64,000 nt of DNA from assembly GCA_029216955.1 (NCBI GenBank), contig JANAVB010012195.1:2701809-2765808 (forward strand), written 5' to 3'. Made by a program: the position numbers and the translations under genes. The notes beneath the pieces were generated by a model. It did not search any database. It was not told the DNA's origin and was given only the letters and a program-made list of their open reading frames with translations. Positions within the stretch are counted from its first letter, which is position 1; the number at the start of each line of letters is the position of its first letter. The stretch is from Iris pallida. Its lineage: Eukaryota > Streptophyta > Magnoliopsida > Asparagales > Iridaceae. Of the stretch, positions 11,886 through 25,500 are shown one piece after another.

Positions 11886-14800
11886 TGTCACAACCCGCAC
11901 CCACTGTGAGGGTACGAGTACGTAACAGCGCCCAGCTTACGCCGCAGTGTCGGCGGTAGAACGCTGTTCTAAGTCTCTAACTAACCATCAATTCATGCAG
12001 TATATAATGTACTCATCATGATCAACTCCGAACGGAGGACAAGTATAAGATATTGTAACTCAATCACAGTCTAAGCACGATAAGATAACACAGAAGAATA
12101 ACTAAGAAATAGAAGGGCAACTACTATAATAATAACAAAATCTCAACAATCTCAAATACTACACAAGTCTCAAATCAAATACAACAAGTTCTACATTAAA
12201 ACAGATACAAGTCTACTAAACTAAATTTCGATCACTCCTGAGTGTCGGAGCCAAAGGTAGCCGTCCCGTCTACGGGTCCATAATATGTAGGGCATGTATC
12301 CTCAGCGTAAGTATCTGTAATATTTTTAACAGGTCCAGTCAGGACAGGAATGAGCACATCTCATCTAGAAAACCCAAGTAAATGACAGAGAACTCTAAAG
12401 CAGTTATAGACAGTTTTATTGATGAACATGGTAGTTTATATTCAGGTGATGGTATAGAGAAATAGTTAAGATATAAGGAAAGTAAGGTAAGTAAAACAAG
12501 AGAAGAATCATGGCAATGAAAACTGTAAAATAAAATTCTAGCTGAACTATAGTATATAATAAGTCCAGACAGTAAATGTAAACAAGTGTAAAACCAAGTA
12601 AGTCCAGACAACATAAATCTGATACCAGGTGATTCCAGTACAAGATGAGTCCAGTATAAGATGATTCCAGTCAGTGATCAAAGATTCCAGGGTAAGTCCA
12701 GACTATACTCTAACAGTGTATTTTAAAATACTGAGATCGACATGTAAACGACTGTAGGTATCAGACACATCTCTCACTGATCAGACGAGAGATGGCTATG
12801 CTTCCAGTAGATTCCAGTAGGGAGATTCCAGATTTGGGGTATGTCTACATGTCATACTCAATACTTTCCCGCCCCGTAATACAAGTGAATCCAGTACAAG
12901 ACACGAGAATCGAGATAAGTCCAGCCAAACATGATGATACCAGCAATGATTCCAGAATGATTCCAGTAATAGATGCCAGACATGATGATACCAACAATGA
13001 TTCCAGTAATAGAGGCCAGACAACATGGTATGTGTGTCGCATACGTGAATCCAGAAATATCCATACGTGTTGTATGAATCACATAAAACTAACTAGAACT
13101 GAAGTACAGTAATTGACAAATAAATGAAAGAACTATCAGAGAATGTACTCGCCTGATACTCTGAAAGAGTGTAATATCATATGTCTGCAACGGAGTCACA
13201 ATGTCCTAAACAGAGTAATATGGGTTATGACATGTTCAATACAAGGAAAATAAAAGCTACAATGCAAACTACATGATTTCTAGGTCAAACTAGGTCAAAG
13301 TCAACTCTAAGTCAAGCCTGGTCAACTGTCTAGGTCAAACTAGGTCCAAGTCAAACTTGGTCAACTCTGGGTCAACCCAAGTCAACATCTAGTCAAACTA
13401 GGTCAATCCTAGTCCAACAAGTCTCACTAGACCTAACCAAGTCTAGACTAACAACCAAGCACCATCACAGAGTTACAAATCAACACACATTATAATATAT
13501 CATATATATACATAGACATGGGTTAAAATCCCATAGATACATTATGTATATATGTCAATATTTTATATTACCAACTTGTATTCCTACATTACATGTATAC
13601 ATTCACATCATGCATACTTGCATTACCTACATGCATACATATTTACAATGCATATAATTAGATATAATGCATATACATTGCATAATGTATCCTACATGCA
13701 TATTGCATATACTATCCACACATTGCATAATGTATACTAGATTATACACATACATCATGCATACATTCAATCTTGCATTTTAAATTAACATACATATATC
13801 ATATAGACGGAAGGAGTGGGCTAGATTGTATGTATAAGTGTGTGTGTGGTCTGAATTCAGCAAAGGGGGTCAAGTGAAATGGATGGGTGTATCTCAGGTC
13901 TTGATTTCAGTTCAAAACAGTGCAATGTGTCTCATGCTTGTGTGTGAAGATGTGTGTGTGTCTTGGTGAGGGAGTGAATGTCCATACCATTCTCAGTTTA
14001 AGAATCAATGTGTGTGTGTGTATGAGCATGTGATTCAATGTGTGCCAAAGTGTGTATTCATGAGTGTTATTTCACATAAATCAGGTTCACAAGACTGTGT
14101 GTGATATATGGATATGAATCAGTGCAACGTGCGTGTAACCTGGAATTAGTAAACAGCAGTGGATAGGTTATTTGGAAATCAGTAAGGGAATGTGTGTGAT
14201 ATGAGTGTGAGTGAACATTGGTATCAATTATCAGGAAGTAGGAAAAACAGTGCAGCATCTCAGTTTTGGTAATGTGAAATGTGGACTAAAATCACTCTAA
14301 ACCAACATAACAATCTAACACATACTAACTAAATGGCCTATGGCCAAGTGAGATGAGTCAAAGGCCAACTCTGATACACTCTCCATTCTCTTGATACCCT
14401 AATATCCTAACCATGTATACTAACTAACAATCCATACACTAAACTGAACCCATGGCCAAGGCCATCTGTACAGAGTCAAGACTGAATACTCACCTCTTGA
14501 TACACAACCACTTGTCTGATACATAACCTATAATCTAACTTATTTAAACATGACCCCAACCCACTAACCTCTGCTATAGAGCAGACAAACTCTAAGTCAT
14601 CCCCTCACAGCTATTCGAACACAACAAGTGAAACCTAAATCAGCACAGGAATTGGAAGGGGGGTCGAGTGTGTGTGACATGGCTTAGTGCACTAGGTTCA
14701 CAGATTTCAGGTTGAAATCGTGTGTGTCAATACAACCTAGGCTATAGGTAACCATATGTACCTGTGTGTGTGTGGGGGTGTCAATGTAGGTAGTAGTGAA

Positions 14801-16597
14801 GAATGTGTGTGCAAACACAACCCATGTAACCTCATCTCAGAGGACCACAACCCAGAAAATGCAAGAAAACTCAGTAAAGTTCAGCCTTTAGTATTTCAGT
14901 TATTAGTTTAGGATTTCAGGAAATTGGAAAAAAATACGAACACCAAAACCAAACAATTTGCCATAAAACGAACCCTAAACCATAGCAATTAGGATTAACT
15001 AGCTAACAGTATATTAAACATCAGTTAACAACAGGAGTTTAGCATTTAAAAATGAATTAAACATCATTAGTGAACTCTGAAAATTGCACTGAACTGAACC
15101 TTATCAGAACATATTCAAAAAACCTAATTTCACATTCGAAAATAATAAAACTCCAAATCAATGGTTGACATAGGTGTGTGAACATGACAGGGTGTTATAC
15201 AAGTCGATTCGTGTCCACAAAAGTGGACACGACGTGTCCATATTGCGAATCATACAGTGTTTCAAAAATCAGTACAGACAGCCTCGTGCGTGCGTGTCGA
15301 GCCTTCATGGGCTCGACACAGAGCTCGAGGTGGGTCGAGCTCGTACATATGGGTTCGCCCATAGTAAGGCTAGGAATCCCACACCCTGACCTGGGTCGAG
15401 CTCGTGTCGTGTCCAAGTTAAAACCCCGTATCAGTGAACAGCTGTGCGCGTGTGTGTGTGTGTTTGAAATTTCAGTGCGGGTCGATTTTCTCTCAAATCA
15501 CTCGATGAAATCGTCTCAAATTTTGTGTGTGTTGTGTCAGTCACTAGGCCCCTGTGTCCACCAAAAACAGGACCTGAGTTATCGTGTCGTGTCCTGTGTC
15601 GACCCCGAGCAGCAGGGCAGCGCACCGGGACCTCGTGCGTGTGTGTGTGTCTAAATTTGAACACGAAAACCAACCAAAAACATGCTCAGTCACATACATA
15701 CATAATCTACATATGATTAGCTTCCCAAATATATAATTTGTTTTTAAAACCAAGAACAAAAAGTCCTAAGAGGTATTTTGTCGAACACCTATGTACATAC
15801 ATTGATACGTGTCCGATACGGACACCAAATGGACATGAAATCCACCCAAATTCTAGGGACAGCTAGGGGACACCTAGATCTAGCCTAATATGCAAAGAAA
15901 TCAGAATAATAATGAAATTTAAGAGATTTTACCTATAGGTGCAAATAGCAAGAAAAAGTCCCAAAATAAAGTGTTCCTCCTTGCTAGCTCGGATCCCCAA
16001 ATTGCTCAAAATCTGGGATTACTCTCCACCAACAGTAAATAAACAATAATTAGATCCTAATGCAAAAGACTAGAGTTAAAAAGGAGTTTAAATGAATTTA
16101 TTAGGATTTTAGTGAAATGGGAAATTACCTTTCCTTCAAAAATCTAGGTCAAGCACAAAAGAGGCAAGAACAAATGGAAGAGGCATTAAATAGGGGTGGA
16201 AAACCCTAGGTTGGCTGTCATGGGTGGGTTTGTTGGGGTTTGGGCTTAAGTCATGGTCCTATGGCTCAATTACATAAGTCATGAATTGAAAAAATCATAA
16301 GTCATTAAGTTAAGTCATAAGTCATGAACCATTTCACTTAAACTTAATCTTCCTATTTCAAAACTAATTTCAAATGACTAAAATAGGTTAACTTAAGTTA
16401 GACTAGGGTCACCATAGCTGGGGTTAGCTTCTAGGCTAGTCTACAAGGTCTCAACTAGTCAAAGTCAAAATCACAAGCCATGACTTAAAACAGTTTTAAA
16501 TTGATTAAAATTCACCAAAAATTATAATGTGATATAAATACAAATAAATAATAATTATAATTACAAAATATCCTCATTTCAGAAACTGGGTGTTACA
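11886..16597 (-). repeat. 5' LTR of the LARD-like element (4712 bp)
   Basis: Colinear with 6158-10873. Differences include loss of part of the TA microsatellite near 13490 and a shorter TG run near 14765, both typical slippage. The start is TGTCACAACC (11886) and the end TGTTACA (16597), followed by the target duplication ACTCT. Confidence 0.93.
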
Positions 16598-16602
16598 ACT
16601 CT

Positions 16603-16931
16603 TGCTCCCCAGAAGGCATGACTCGGGATACTGCCCTTGAGTGCTGGGTTTGGTCCCCAGGTTGCGGCTGGTTCACTTGTTGCTGGTTCTCTGGGGGTGC
16701 TCCACCCGGCTGATCGGTAGGACTGGAAACAATGCCACTGAAGAAAATGACATGGGGAACAATAAGGAATGACCAAGATAGATCAAGGATAAAGCACCTT
16801 ATCAGGCCAAGATTCAGAAAGATTAGAAAGCACGAGTAGAGATCAAGGGCGAATGCTGATAGAGACATGTATTCGGTAAAACCCTCACACATCTTGATTT
16901 ACAAGACCTGCATGGGCCACCACTTAAACCG
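16603..16931 (-). pseudogene. Leader and Gag N-terminus of the gypsy element
   Basis: The minus-strand frame from 16892 runs into the right copy of the ACTCT duplication and continues as gag at 6152. It includes a Gln/Pro-rich segment (PPENQQQVNQPQPGDQTQ), as common before the capsid domain. Between this and the 5' LTR lies GACCTGCATGGGCCACCACT (16906-16925), the same sequence that borders two other LTRs here. Confidence 0.75.
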
Positions 16932-19589
16932 TGTCAAGCTCCAGAACCAGAATACTTGAGAGCGGGGGACAGACACAGCCAGCTACGTACATCGAAGTAC
17001 AACCCACCTCGCAATACGGTCACGGATGTCTAGATGTATGAGGATTAAACTATAATCCATCAGTCTTTATGGTCAGGAATAAGCCTAGTGTCTCAATCTC
17101 AAACAAGCAAATAAAAGTTACAAGATGTTAGATCATCAGACATACAAAGTAAGGCACTCCAAACATTAAATATTTAGATGTTCATGAAGCTAGTCATACA
17201 AAATACGAAGACTAGCAAGAGCTTAAGTCATACTTGATCAACCCTAAGATTTGTCAATCATGTAACCGCCCTTAGAAAGATAGAAATTTAAGTTTCAACA
17301 CGAGCTAACACTTGCTCGGCGGTTAAACGCCTCAAAAGAATAATTTACAATAGAGTGAGAGAGCAAAATAAGAAACCCACTCGTTGCCAGGATTACGTCT
17401 AGTGTTCACCATCTGGCTGATAAGCAGGAAGATCCTCGGGTATCACTCTGAAATCTGGCCATACAAAACCAGCTGGATCAAACTCCAGAAAGAGCAAGTG
17501 CCACAAAGGAGGCTTCATTAAGGAACTAAAACCAGCAGATAATAAAATAGAAGAATAAATAAATAACCATGCTTAAATGACAAGAATACAGGGTTAGAAT
17601 AAAACAATAGTTTGCATTAAAAAAAGACGGAATATAATTTCCATGCTAATCACGAGCAAGCATTCAGGCACGGCTAATCAAGTCCTACGGCTTGCTATCA
17701 TTAGCTAACTAGGATTATCACAGGCCTAGTTAATAGCAAGATGCAGTGAGAAGTTTCCGCAGTCACAAGCCCTGCAGCTATCCAGGTTATCCAGGCGAGG
17801 TGATTTACAAGAATTACAAGAGTTATCAAGATTACTGGTATACTTTCAGTACTTATATTTTCAAGAAGTGCCCCACATGACAATGGGCTGAAAATGTGAC
17901 CTACTCGTCGGCATGCTACAAGTCCCTCAGGTGTGGCCGGGATAACGGGATCGCCTATAACTGAGAAAAATTTCTCTATATGAACTACTTTATCAAACTA
18001 ATCATTAACCTAGTCAGATTCATTGTGAATTCCTGATCGTGGTAACCAGAAATCCATGTCCTAGACATGATGCAAGACAAGACAAGTAGCTTGTACAGGC
18101 ACAATCAAGAAAGTCAACCACGGTGTCAAGACAAGAATTACTTAGCAAGTCAGGATAGTTGTCGCAACAGCCTTTCAAGATTATACATGTCATGTCAGGT
18201 TACTTGTCATACCAAGAGTACTTGTCTGGAGTGCGTCTCGACGGGCCACTTATCAAAAGTTATCAAAACGGGTTCATATTATCATGTTCAAGTCAAGTTC
18301 AAGTTACTATCTTAAGACTATCAAGTGTCAAGTCGGGTCGTCGCAATTTATGCCAAGTATAGAAAAAAAACATGCAAAGAAGATCGAGAACATCCATGTG
18401 TGATTGAAACTATAAGTCATATATGAACTCTGATTAAAGTGAGTCAGAAAGATTTTTGAAGCCAAGACAAAGATCTACTACTTTCATGTTTTGAGTTTTT
18501 CAAGATTCTAGCTACAAAATAACTTAAACGGACAAAAACAGTCATATAGAGTGATTCGCGCACGTGCAAATGGCGCATGGCACAAGGTGCAAGACATGCG
18601 TGGTGCAAGATGCACGAGGTGTAAGGTGCACGAGGTGCGCGAGGTGCAAGGTGTGCGGACCAAAAGGTGCGCAAACCAAAAGGTGCGCGAGGTATAAGGT
18701 GCGCAGACCAAAAAGTGCGAGAGGTGCAAGATGCGCAAACCAAAAGGTGTGAGAGGTGCAAGGTGCCCGGACCAAAAGGTGCGCGAGGTGCAAGGTGCGC
18801 AAACCAAAAGATGCGCGAGGTGCGCACGAGGTGCAAGATGCACGGAGCAAGAGGTTCGCGAGGTGCAAGGTGCGCAAACCAAAAGGTGCACGAGGTGTAA
18901 GGTACGTGGACCAAAATATGCGCAAGGTGCAAGGTGCGGGAACCAAAAGTTGCGCGAGGTGCGCACGAGGTGCGTGAGATGTCGTCCCTACCAGCAAGCT
19001 TTTGGCCATGGAGTTTTAGAAAGTTTCAATGTCCATAACTTGGGCTATAGGACTCAAAATTGGGTAAAATAAAGGTCTAAACTGAATGAAATTAAATTCT
19101 CTAGTACATTGAACCATTAGTTTTCCAAAATAACAAAGTTTAAGAGATCAGAACCAAAAAAAACTGAAGAAACTATAAACTTTGGTCTACAAAAATGTAA
19201 CCATCAAAATCAAAATCTCCAAGTTCTAAAGAGGCTTAGAATCAAGCAAGGAAGACAGTAGAACCATAAAATTTGAGATCCATCATGAAGCAAGTTGTAC
19301 TTGCCTAGGACTTGGTAGATGAGAGGAGTAAATGAAGAAGATGAAGAAGTAATGAGAAATAATGAAGGAGAGAGAGAGAGAGGAGTTGGTTTTTATACAT
19401 ACCTTTCTCATCTCAAACCAAAACAAACCAAGTCAAGCCAAGCCAAGTTGAACCAAACCGAATTAAACCAGGGCAAGATTAAACCAAGACTAGGCTAAGC
19501 AAGACAAGTCAAAATACGGGTCACCTGACAAAAGTCAAAATTTCGTATATGTACACTAAAAATATGTATAACGAAAAACGGGAGTGACA
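16932..19589 (-). repeat. 5' LTR of the gypsy element (2658 bp)
   Basis: Starts TGTCAAGC at 16932 and ends GGGAGTGACA at 19589. The part from 17921 on is shared with 1-1528; the part 16932-17920 has its partner left of the window. It carries the 32-bp minisatellite at 18575-18985 and a minus-strand TATAAAAA near 19390-19397. The exact inner boundary rests on the TG/CA terminus and the adjoining leader motif. Confidence 0.8.
18575..18985. repeat. 32-bp minisatellite, longer copy
   Basis: Same family as 650-925 with about a dozen diverged units of GGTGCGCGAGGTGCAAGGTG plus CGCRRACCAAAA. The array is longer here than in the 3' LTR, which accounts for much of the length difference between the two LTRs. 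Confidence 0.85.
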
Positions 19590-22500
19590 AAAAGACTATC
19601 AAAATAATCGTTCCGAGCAAAGTAATAGAAACATCAAAAGACTTCGGGACCGTTGGGTCGCGAAGGCAGTTTCCGTACCGGGACCTGCATAATGAATGAA
19701 TAAACGAACAAATGAAAGAAGAACAAATAAAAGAATGAATGAATGAAAGAAAGGGAAGAAGAGAACTCGGACGATCAGAAGCTGGGTATACCAGGGATCG
19801 TGTCGAGAATAAGTAAATGAAAGAAAGAAAAGAAAAAAAGATGATTATCGATAGGTATGACGAAAACGTGCAACGGGAGTCGCTACACGCGCTGCGCGGA
19901 TGCCGCCGCCAACCTAATCGATAATTCGTTATGGCTCAGAGAGCTGATGTAACACCCAGTTTTCCAGATGAGGGTAATTTTGAAATTTTATAATTTTAAT
20001 TATTAATTATTGATATTTGATTCACATTATGATTTTTAGTGATTTTTAATAATTTTTAAACTATTTAAGAATTGATTTTAGTCATGACTTGTGATTTTGA
20101 TGTGCTGCTAGTGAAACCTGAGAGACTGCATGACCTAGAGCCTAACCATGTCATTATGATGACTTAATTATCATTTTTAGCCTAGGGGTAGTTTGGTCAT
20201 TTTTGACTTATTTGAATTATTGGTGATTTGTTGAATTGGTGAATTCCAGTTTGACTTTGACTTGTTGAGACCTAGTGGACTAGCCTAGAACCTAACCCTA
20301 GCCATGGTGACCCTAGTCTAACTTGAGTTAACCTATTTTAGTCATTAGAGAATAGTTTTAGAATGAGGGGATTTGGTTTAGTGAATTTAAGTCATGGTTT
20401 GTGATTTCATGAAATGACTTGTGGCTTAACTATTTAATTGATCATGACTTAAGCTCGTGGGCCATTTAGTGAACCCTAACCCTAATTATTGGACCCATGA
20501 ACAGCCACATAGGGATTCCCACCCTATTTAAACACTTGTTCATTAGGGCTTGCCTCTTTTTATCATTCCAACACTTGGAGAAAAGAGAGGTATTCTTCCC
20601 CCTTCCAAAAATTCCCATTTATTCATTTGATCTCCTTTTTCATCCTAGTCTTTTGCATTAGGTTCTAATTTTTATATATTTAATATTTCTGGAGGTTAAT
20701 CTCAGTTTTGGGCTCAATTGGAATATTTGGACATCAAGAGGAACACCCCCCATTTGGAGCTTTCTTGCAATTTTGCACCTATAGGTAAAACTCCTCAAAT
20801 TGATTTAAATTTCAGTTTTCTTTGCATGTAGGGCTAGATCTAGGAGTCCCCTAGGTGTCCCTGAAATTTGGGTGAATTTCGTGTTCGTTTGGTGTCCGTA
20901 TCGGACACGTGTCGTAGTGAAAGTTAGGTGTTCGACGAAATGCCTTAATGGATTGAATGTTATTGTTTTTCAAAACAAATTATATTTTTGGATAGCTCTT
21001 GATGTGTACATTAATTATGTTGAGGACTGAGTTGGGTTTTGTGCACTTTTCGTGTCCAAATCGGACACGCACCGCACGCACGACACTGCGCACGGACCCG
21101 TGCGGCTGTCCTGCTGTTCGAGCGCCTTTGCGGATACGACACGACACGAGACACCACGAAAATTGGTGTGTGGGTGCGGGTACTGACTGACAGGACCCCC
21201 ACAAAATTTTGTGGGTCCTCGTTGTCTGTGCACGAAGAAAACGAGGCTGCACTGTCTCGTGCCTGCTCGTGCACACTGTGCGCGTCCCCTGTATTTCGGG
21301 GCTGACACAGGACACGACACTCCACTAGGACACATGGAATTTGGTGAGGTGATGGGTCCCATGTCTGATTCGACCCTCACCAAGTTTTGTGGCACTTGGT
21401 TGCGAGTCGAGGAAGTTCTCGCGCTCGCATCGAAATTTCTGACACACACATACACGAAATTCAAGCCACTGATACGGCTTCGAATCTCGGACACGACACA
21501 ACTTGGACACGACTCAGGCACCCTAGGACCTAGCCCTATGACTCCTCTATCCCTGTGCACGTGCCCATGGTGTCTCGCACACTGTGTCGAGTCCATTTCG
21601 ACTCAACACACGTGTACGAGGCTGTGCCTATGCACAGTTCAGTCACACATTGCCTTGGGTTAGACACTATTTGGACACTTCGTGTCCACTCATATGGACA
21701 CGAAATGACACCCTAGACACGTATGCATGGTAGCTCACATCTGTACCTTAAATTTTGCTGATTTGATTGGGGTGTTGATTCGGTTTGGGTTGAATTTGGT
21801 CGAGCTTCCATTCTCTGATACAGTTTCATTACTTTTTTTGATTTCTAAGTTAACTTATTAGATTTTTCTGTTTTGTAATGTTTAAATACCATTATAGGTC
21901 ACTCACTCTTGTATTAGATTACTGTTAGGTTGAATTATGTTGGTGTTTGAAAGAGGGATGTTCGAAATGGGATTTTGAATGGATAGGGGAGGCTGCCTGT
22001 GTATCTGATACCATGTGTATTATTCGAAATACTGAATTGATTCCTTTCTAAAACTGAATTTTTTTGAAGTTATTAATCATGTCTAGATTCCTGAGAACAC
22101 TATGTTATTGCACTGTTATCACATTGGTTCAATGTGCACCCACACATTTCAAACTAAAGTACACACACACCCCTTGCACCTAAACTGAGAACTGGGGGAT
22201 CACTATTTTGGAATAGTTGAACTGGTTTCCTTTCCTTTTTGCCATTTTATTAGTTTTCCTAAACTGACATTTACACACAAACTTGTTTTCATGCCACTTT
22301 CCTGTTAACTGTACACACAATATCACACACACTCAATGTATGTTCACCTTCACTCCATGACACATTTGCACTTGCTGTACACACATTTACCTACTGACAC
22401 TTTAACTGTTAACACCCCAACTGCATTCTGAAATCTGGATGTATCAGAACATTCTCTGATTTTGGATGTATCAGAGATGCATTCTCTGTTGCATCTACAC

Positions 22501-25500
22501 TTGACACCATCACTGCTCTGAGCAATTCAGTCCTCTATAGCAGTCTAGGTTGACCCTATTATCAGTTTTTCCCTAAACACTAACTGTCATGTGAACACTG
22601 TAACCTGAGAACTGTCAATGAGAGTTCAGGTTTCGTAAAAAACTGAACTGAGATTTCAATGGTGGTTAATGAGAAGTTTTTCACACACACACAGTTTGGA
22701 TACACTGTCACAAACTAAAAATTTTACACACATGTTAGATTTATGCACCTTCTATTATCTTCCTGTTACACAGGTCTTCATGAGCACACACACACTGAGT
22801 TCACCCATTGACACACCACACCATGCACAATGCTCTACACACATGTGCACCCTTCACATTATGTGTTATTTTATAATTGTGTGAGTTTAGCCTTGTTCTG
22901 AGATTTGATGAGTGGGTAGGGGCTTAGCAAGCAGCAGGCAGTGACCTTAGGCCATTGGCATATGACTGGATATTAGTCCTACATGTATATATGAGGTGTC
23001 CTGCCTCTCCTTGATTAGAGATTTCAGTCTTTAGCTATAGGGTATGTCCAGACCATATGAGGGTATACCTATGTGAGTATGATATATATAAATATAGGTT
23101 ATTGATACTTAGTATAGATATAGGTTGAGTGTCCTTGGGTGAGTGTTTAGAATTGAGGGTTGATGCATACACCTTAAGGATATGTGGTATGGATATTGGA
23201 TAATAGGTTAAGGTCATGGATGTAGGTAAGTTAGATTGACCTTGACATGTAGCATGAGTAGGAAATGTGGGTAGTCTTAAGTATAGGTAATGGGATCACC
23301 TATGTGATATGTGACAGGGTATTGGGTATTAAGGTATTGGCTTACATTGTGTTAAGGTATAGGTTGATATATGGGATGTTGATCTGGTATGACCTAGAAA
23401 GAGCCTAGTTAACCTTGGTTTGACTTTATAGTCGACCAAACACTAGATGTTGACTTGGGTTGACCCAGAGTTGACCAAGTTTGACTTGGACCTAGTTGAC
23501 CTAGACAGTTGACCAGGTTTGACTTAGAGTTGACTTTGACCTAGATTGACCTAAAAATCATGTAGATTGCATCATAACCATCATTTGCCTTGTTTTAAAC
23601 ATATTATAACCTGTACTGTTCTATTTAGGACATTGTGACTCCGGTGCAGACATCTGACTTTACCCTACTCTTTTCAGAGTATCAGGCGAGTACATTATCT
23701 GATAGTTCTCTCATTTATTTGCCAGTTACTGTATTTCAGTTCTATTTAGTTTTATGTGATTCTCTGATACCACACGTATAGATATTTCTGGATTCATGTA
23801 TGCGACACACTCACCATATTATCTGGCCTCTATTACTGGATTCACTGGAATCATTCCGGAATCTATTTCTGGAATCATCATATTTTGGCTGGACTCATCT
23901 CGATTCTTCTGTCGAATTCTGGATTCATTTGTATTGCGGGGCGAAAAAATATTGAGTAAGATATGTAGACATATCCCAAATCTGGAATCTTCAACTGGAA
24001 TCTACTGGAAGCATAGCCATCTCTCGCTTGATCAGTGAGAGGTGTGCCTGATTACCCACAGCCGTTTACATGTCGATCTCGGTATTTTAAAACATACTAT
24101 TAGATTAGCTGGACTCACCTGGATTCTTGATCACTACCTAGAATCATCTGGTACTGGATTCATCTTGTATTAGATTCATCCCGTACTGGATTTATAGTAG
24201 TTTACACTTGTTTTACATTTACTGCCTGGACTCATTATGTTAGTTTAGTTCAGCTAGATTTACTTTACAGTCTTCATTGCCATCATTCTTCTCTTGTTTA
24301 GTTACTTACTTTCCTTGTATCTTATCTGTTCTCCATACCATCACCTGTATATAAACTGCCATATTCATCAATAAAACTGTCTATAACTGCTTTATAGTTC
24401 CCTGTCATTTACTTGGGTTTTCTTGATGAGTTGTACTCGTTCCTGTCCTGACTGGACCTGTTGAAAATTTTACTGAGGACACATGCCCTACATATTACTG
24501 TGGAGATGGTTTAGCTACCTATGGCCCCAACACTCAGGAGTGATTGGGTGATTAGCTAGTTGTTGTTCAGCTTTCATGTTTAGAACTTGAGTTGTATATA
24601 GTTGAGATTGTAGTTGAGATTTTAGTTGAGATTGTAGTAGAGATTTTCTGAGTTTATATTTATTAGTTGTTGGTTTTATTCTGTTATTTAGTCTTTAGTT
24701 ATAACTTCTGTGATATCTTATCGTTCTTAGACTGTGATTGAGATTCTTTATATCTATACTCGTCCTCCGTTCGGAGTTGAGTTTTGACAAGTACATTATA
24801 TAATTGCGTGAGTTGTTGATTAGATAGTAACCTAGGACAGCGTTCTACCGCCGACACTGCGGCGTAGGCTGGGCATTGTTACGTGCTCGTACCCTCACAG
24901 TGGGTGCGGGTCGTGACAGCTGATAAGATAAAGAAATAAAAAGAGAATACGAAATGGTCGCGGATAACTCATGCATGAGGAAAGAGAAAGAAGGATTCCT
25001 CGGACGATCAAAAGCTGGGTGACCAGGGATCGTGCCGGTCTAAGAGGAATCACGGCTTACGGGCAACTTGGGTGAGGGCTCGGTCAGCTCAAGCGACGTA
25101 ATGCCGGTATGCGTAGCCTATCAGGGTGTACCAGCCATCACCGTCTGATATATACTGCGAATACCACATTCAGGAAGTCTAAATGGCTTGTATTGCCAGC
25201 GACCGATGTATATAGATTAAGTGGACTCGCTGGTGGCAATCCACGTGCGAGTTCTTGCATTGAAACGAGTTATCTAAGTAAGCTGAACAACTGAATGAAT
25301 ATTTGAAAGAAACTTGAGTACTTCACCCGAGGCAGAAACACGCTGATGATACTCGTATTGAATATGCAAATTCGTCAAGTCTTTACGTATAATATGTTGG
25401 CTAACTTGGTTTACCTTGGACAGGGAAGTTCTTACGGTAAGTATGGTAAGTTGCGCATGTTATTTCTATGCAATACTTGATGCCCGTAACACGAGATAGG

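Larger units (their letters stand above)
6153..16602 (-). mobile_element. Non-autonomous large-LTR retrotransposon (LARD-like) nested in gypsy gag
   Basis: The element itself is 6158-16597 (10440 bp), flanked by the 5-bp target duplication ACTCT at 6153-6157 and 16598-16602. It begins TGTCACGATC and ends GGGTGTTACA on the plus strand. Its two LTRs, 6158-10873 (4716 bp) and 11886-16597 (4712 bp), are colinear with a substitution every few tens of bases and small indels. The internal region is only 1012 bp and has no retroelement domain. The polypurine tract AAGGGGGGTAGACT lies on the minus strand next to 10873, which fixes minus orientation. LARDs are known as large non-coding LTR elements moved in trans; this one is unusual in having LTRs more than four times longer than its interior. 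Confidence 0.93.
1..19589 (-). mobile_element. Ty3/gypsy chromovirus-like LTR retrotransposon, degenerate, 3' LTR truncated by window
   Basis: Two direct repeats frame a polyprotein read on the minus strand. The 5' LTR is 16932-19589 and the 3' LTR is 1-1528 (its end lies left of the window). Both LTRs end on the plus strand in GGGAGTGACA. Next to the 3' LTR the minus strand has a purine-rich tract ending GGTGGGTAGAGT (1529-1545), the expected polypurine tract. Internal DNA is 1529-6157 plus 16603-16931, interrupted by a 10.4-kb nested element. Domain order on the minus strand is gag, zinc knuckle, protease, reverse transcriptase, RNase H, integrase, then a chromodomain-like tail, which is the Ty3/gypsy order. 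Stops and frameshifts break every domain. AAAAG at 19590 is a candidate target duplication whose partner is outside the window. Confidence 0.9.
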
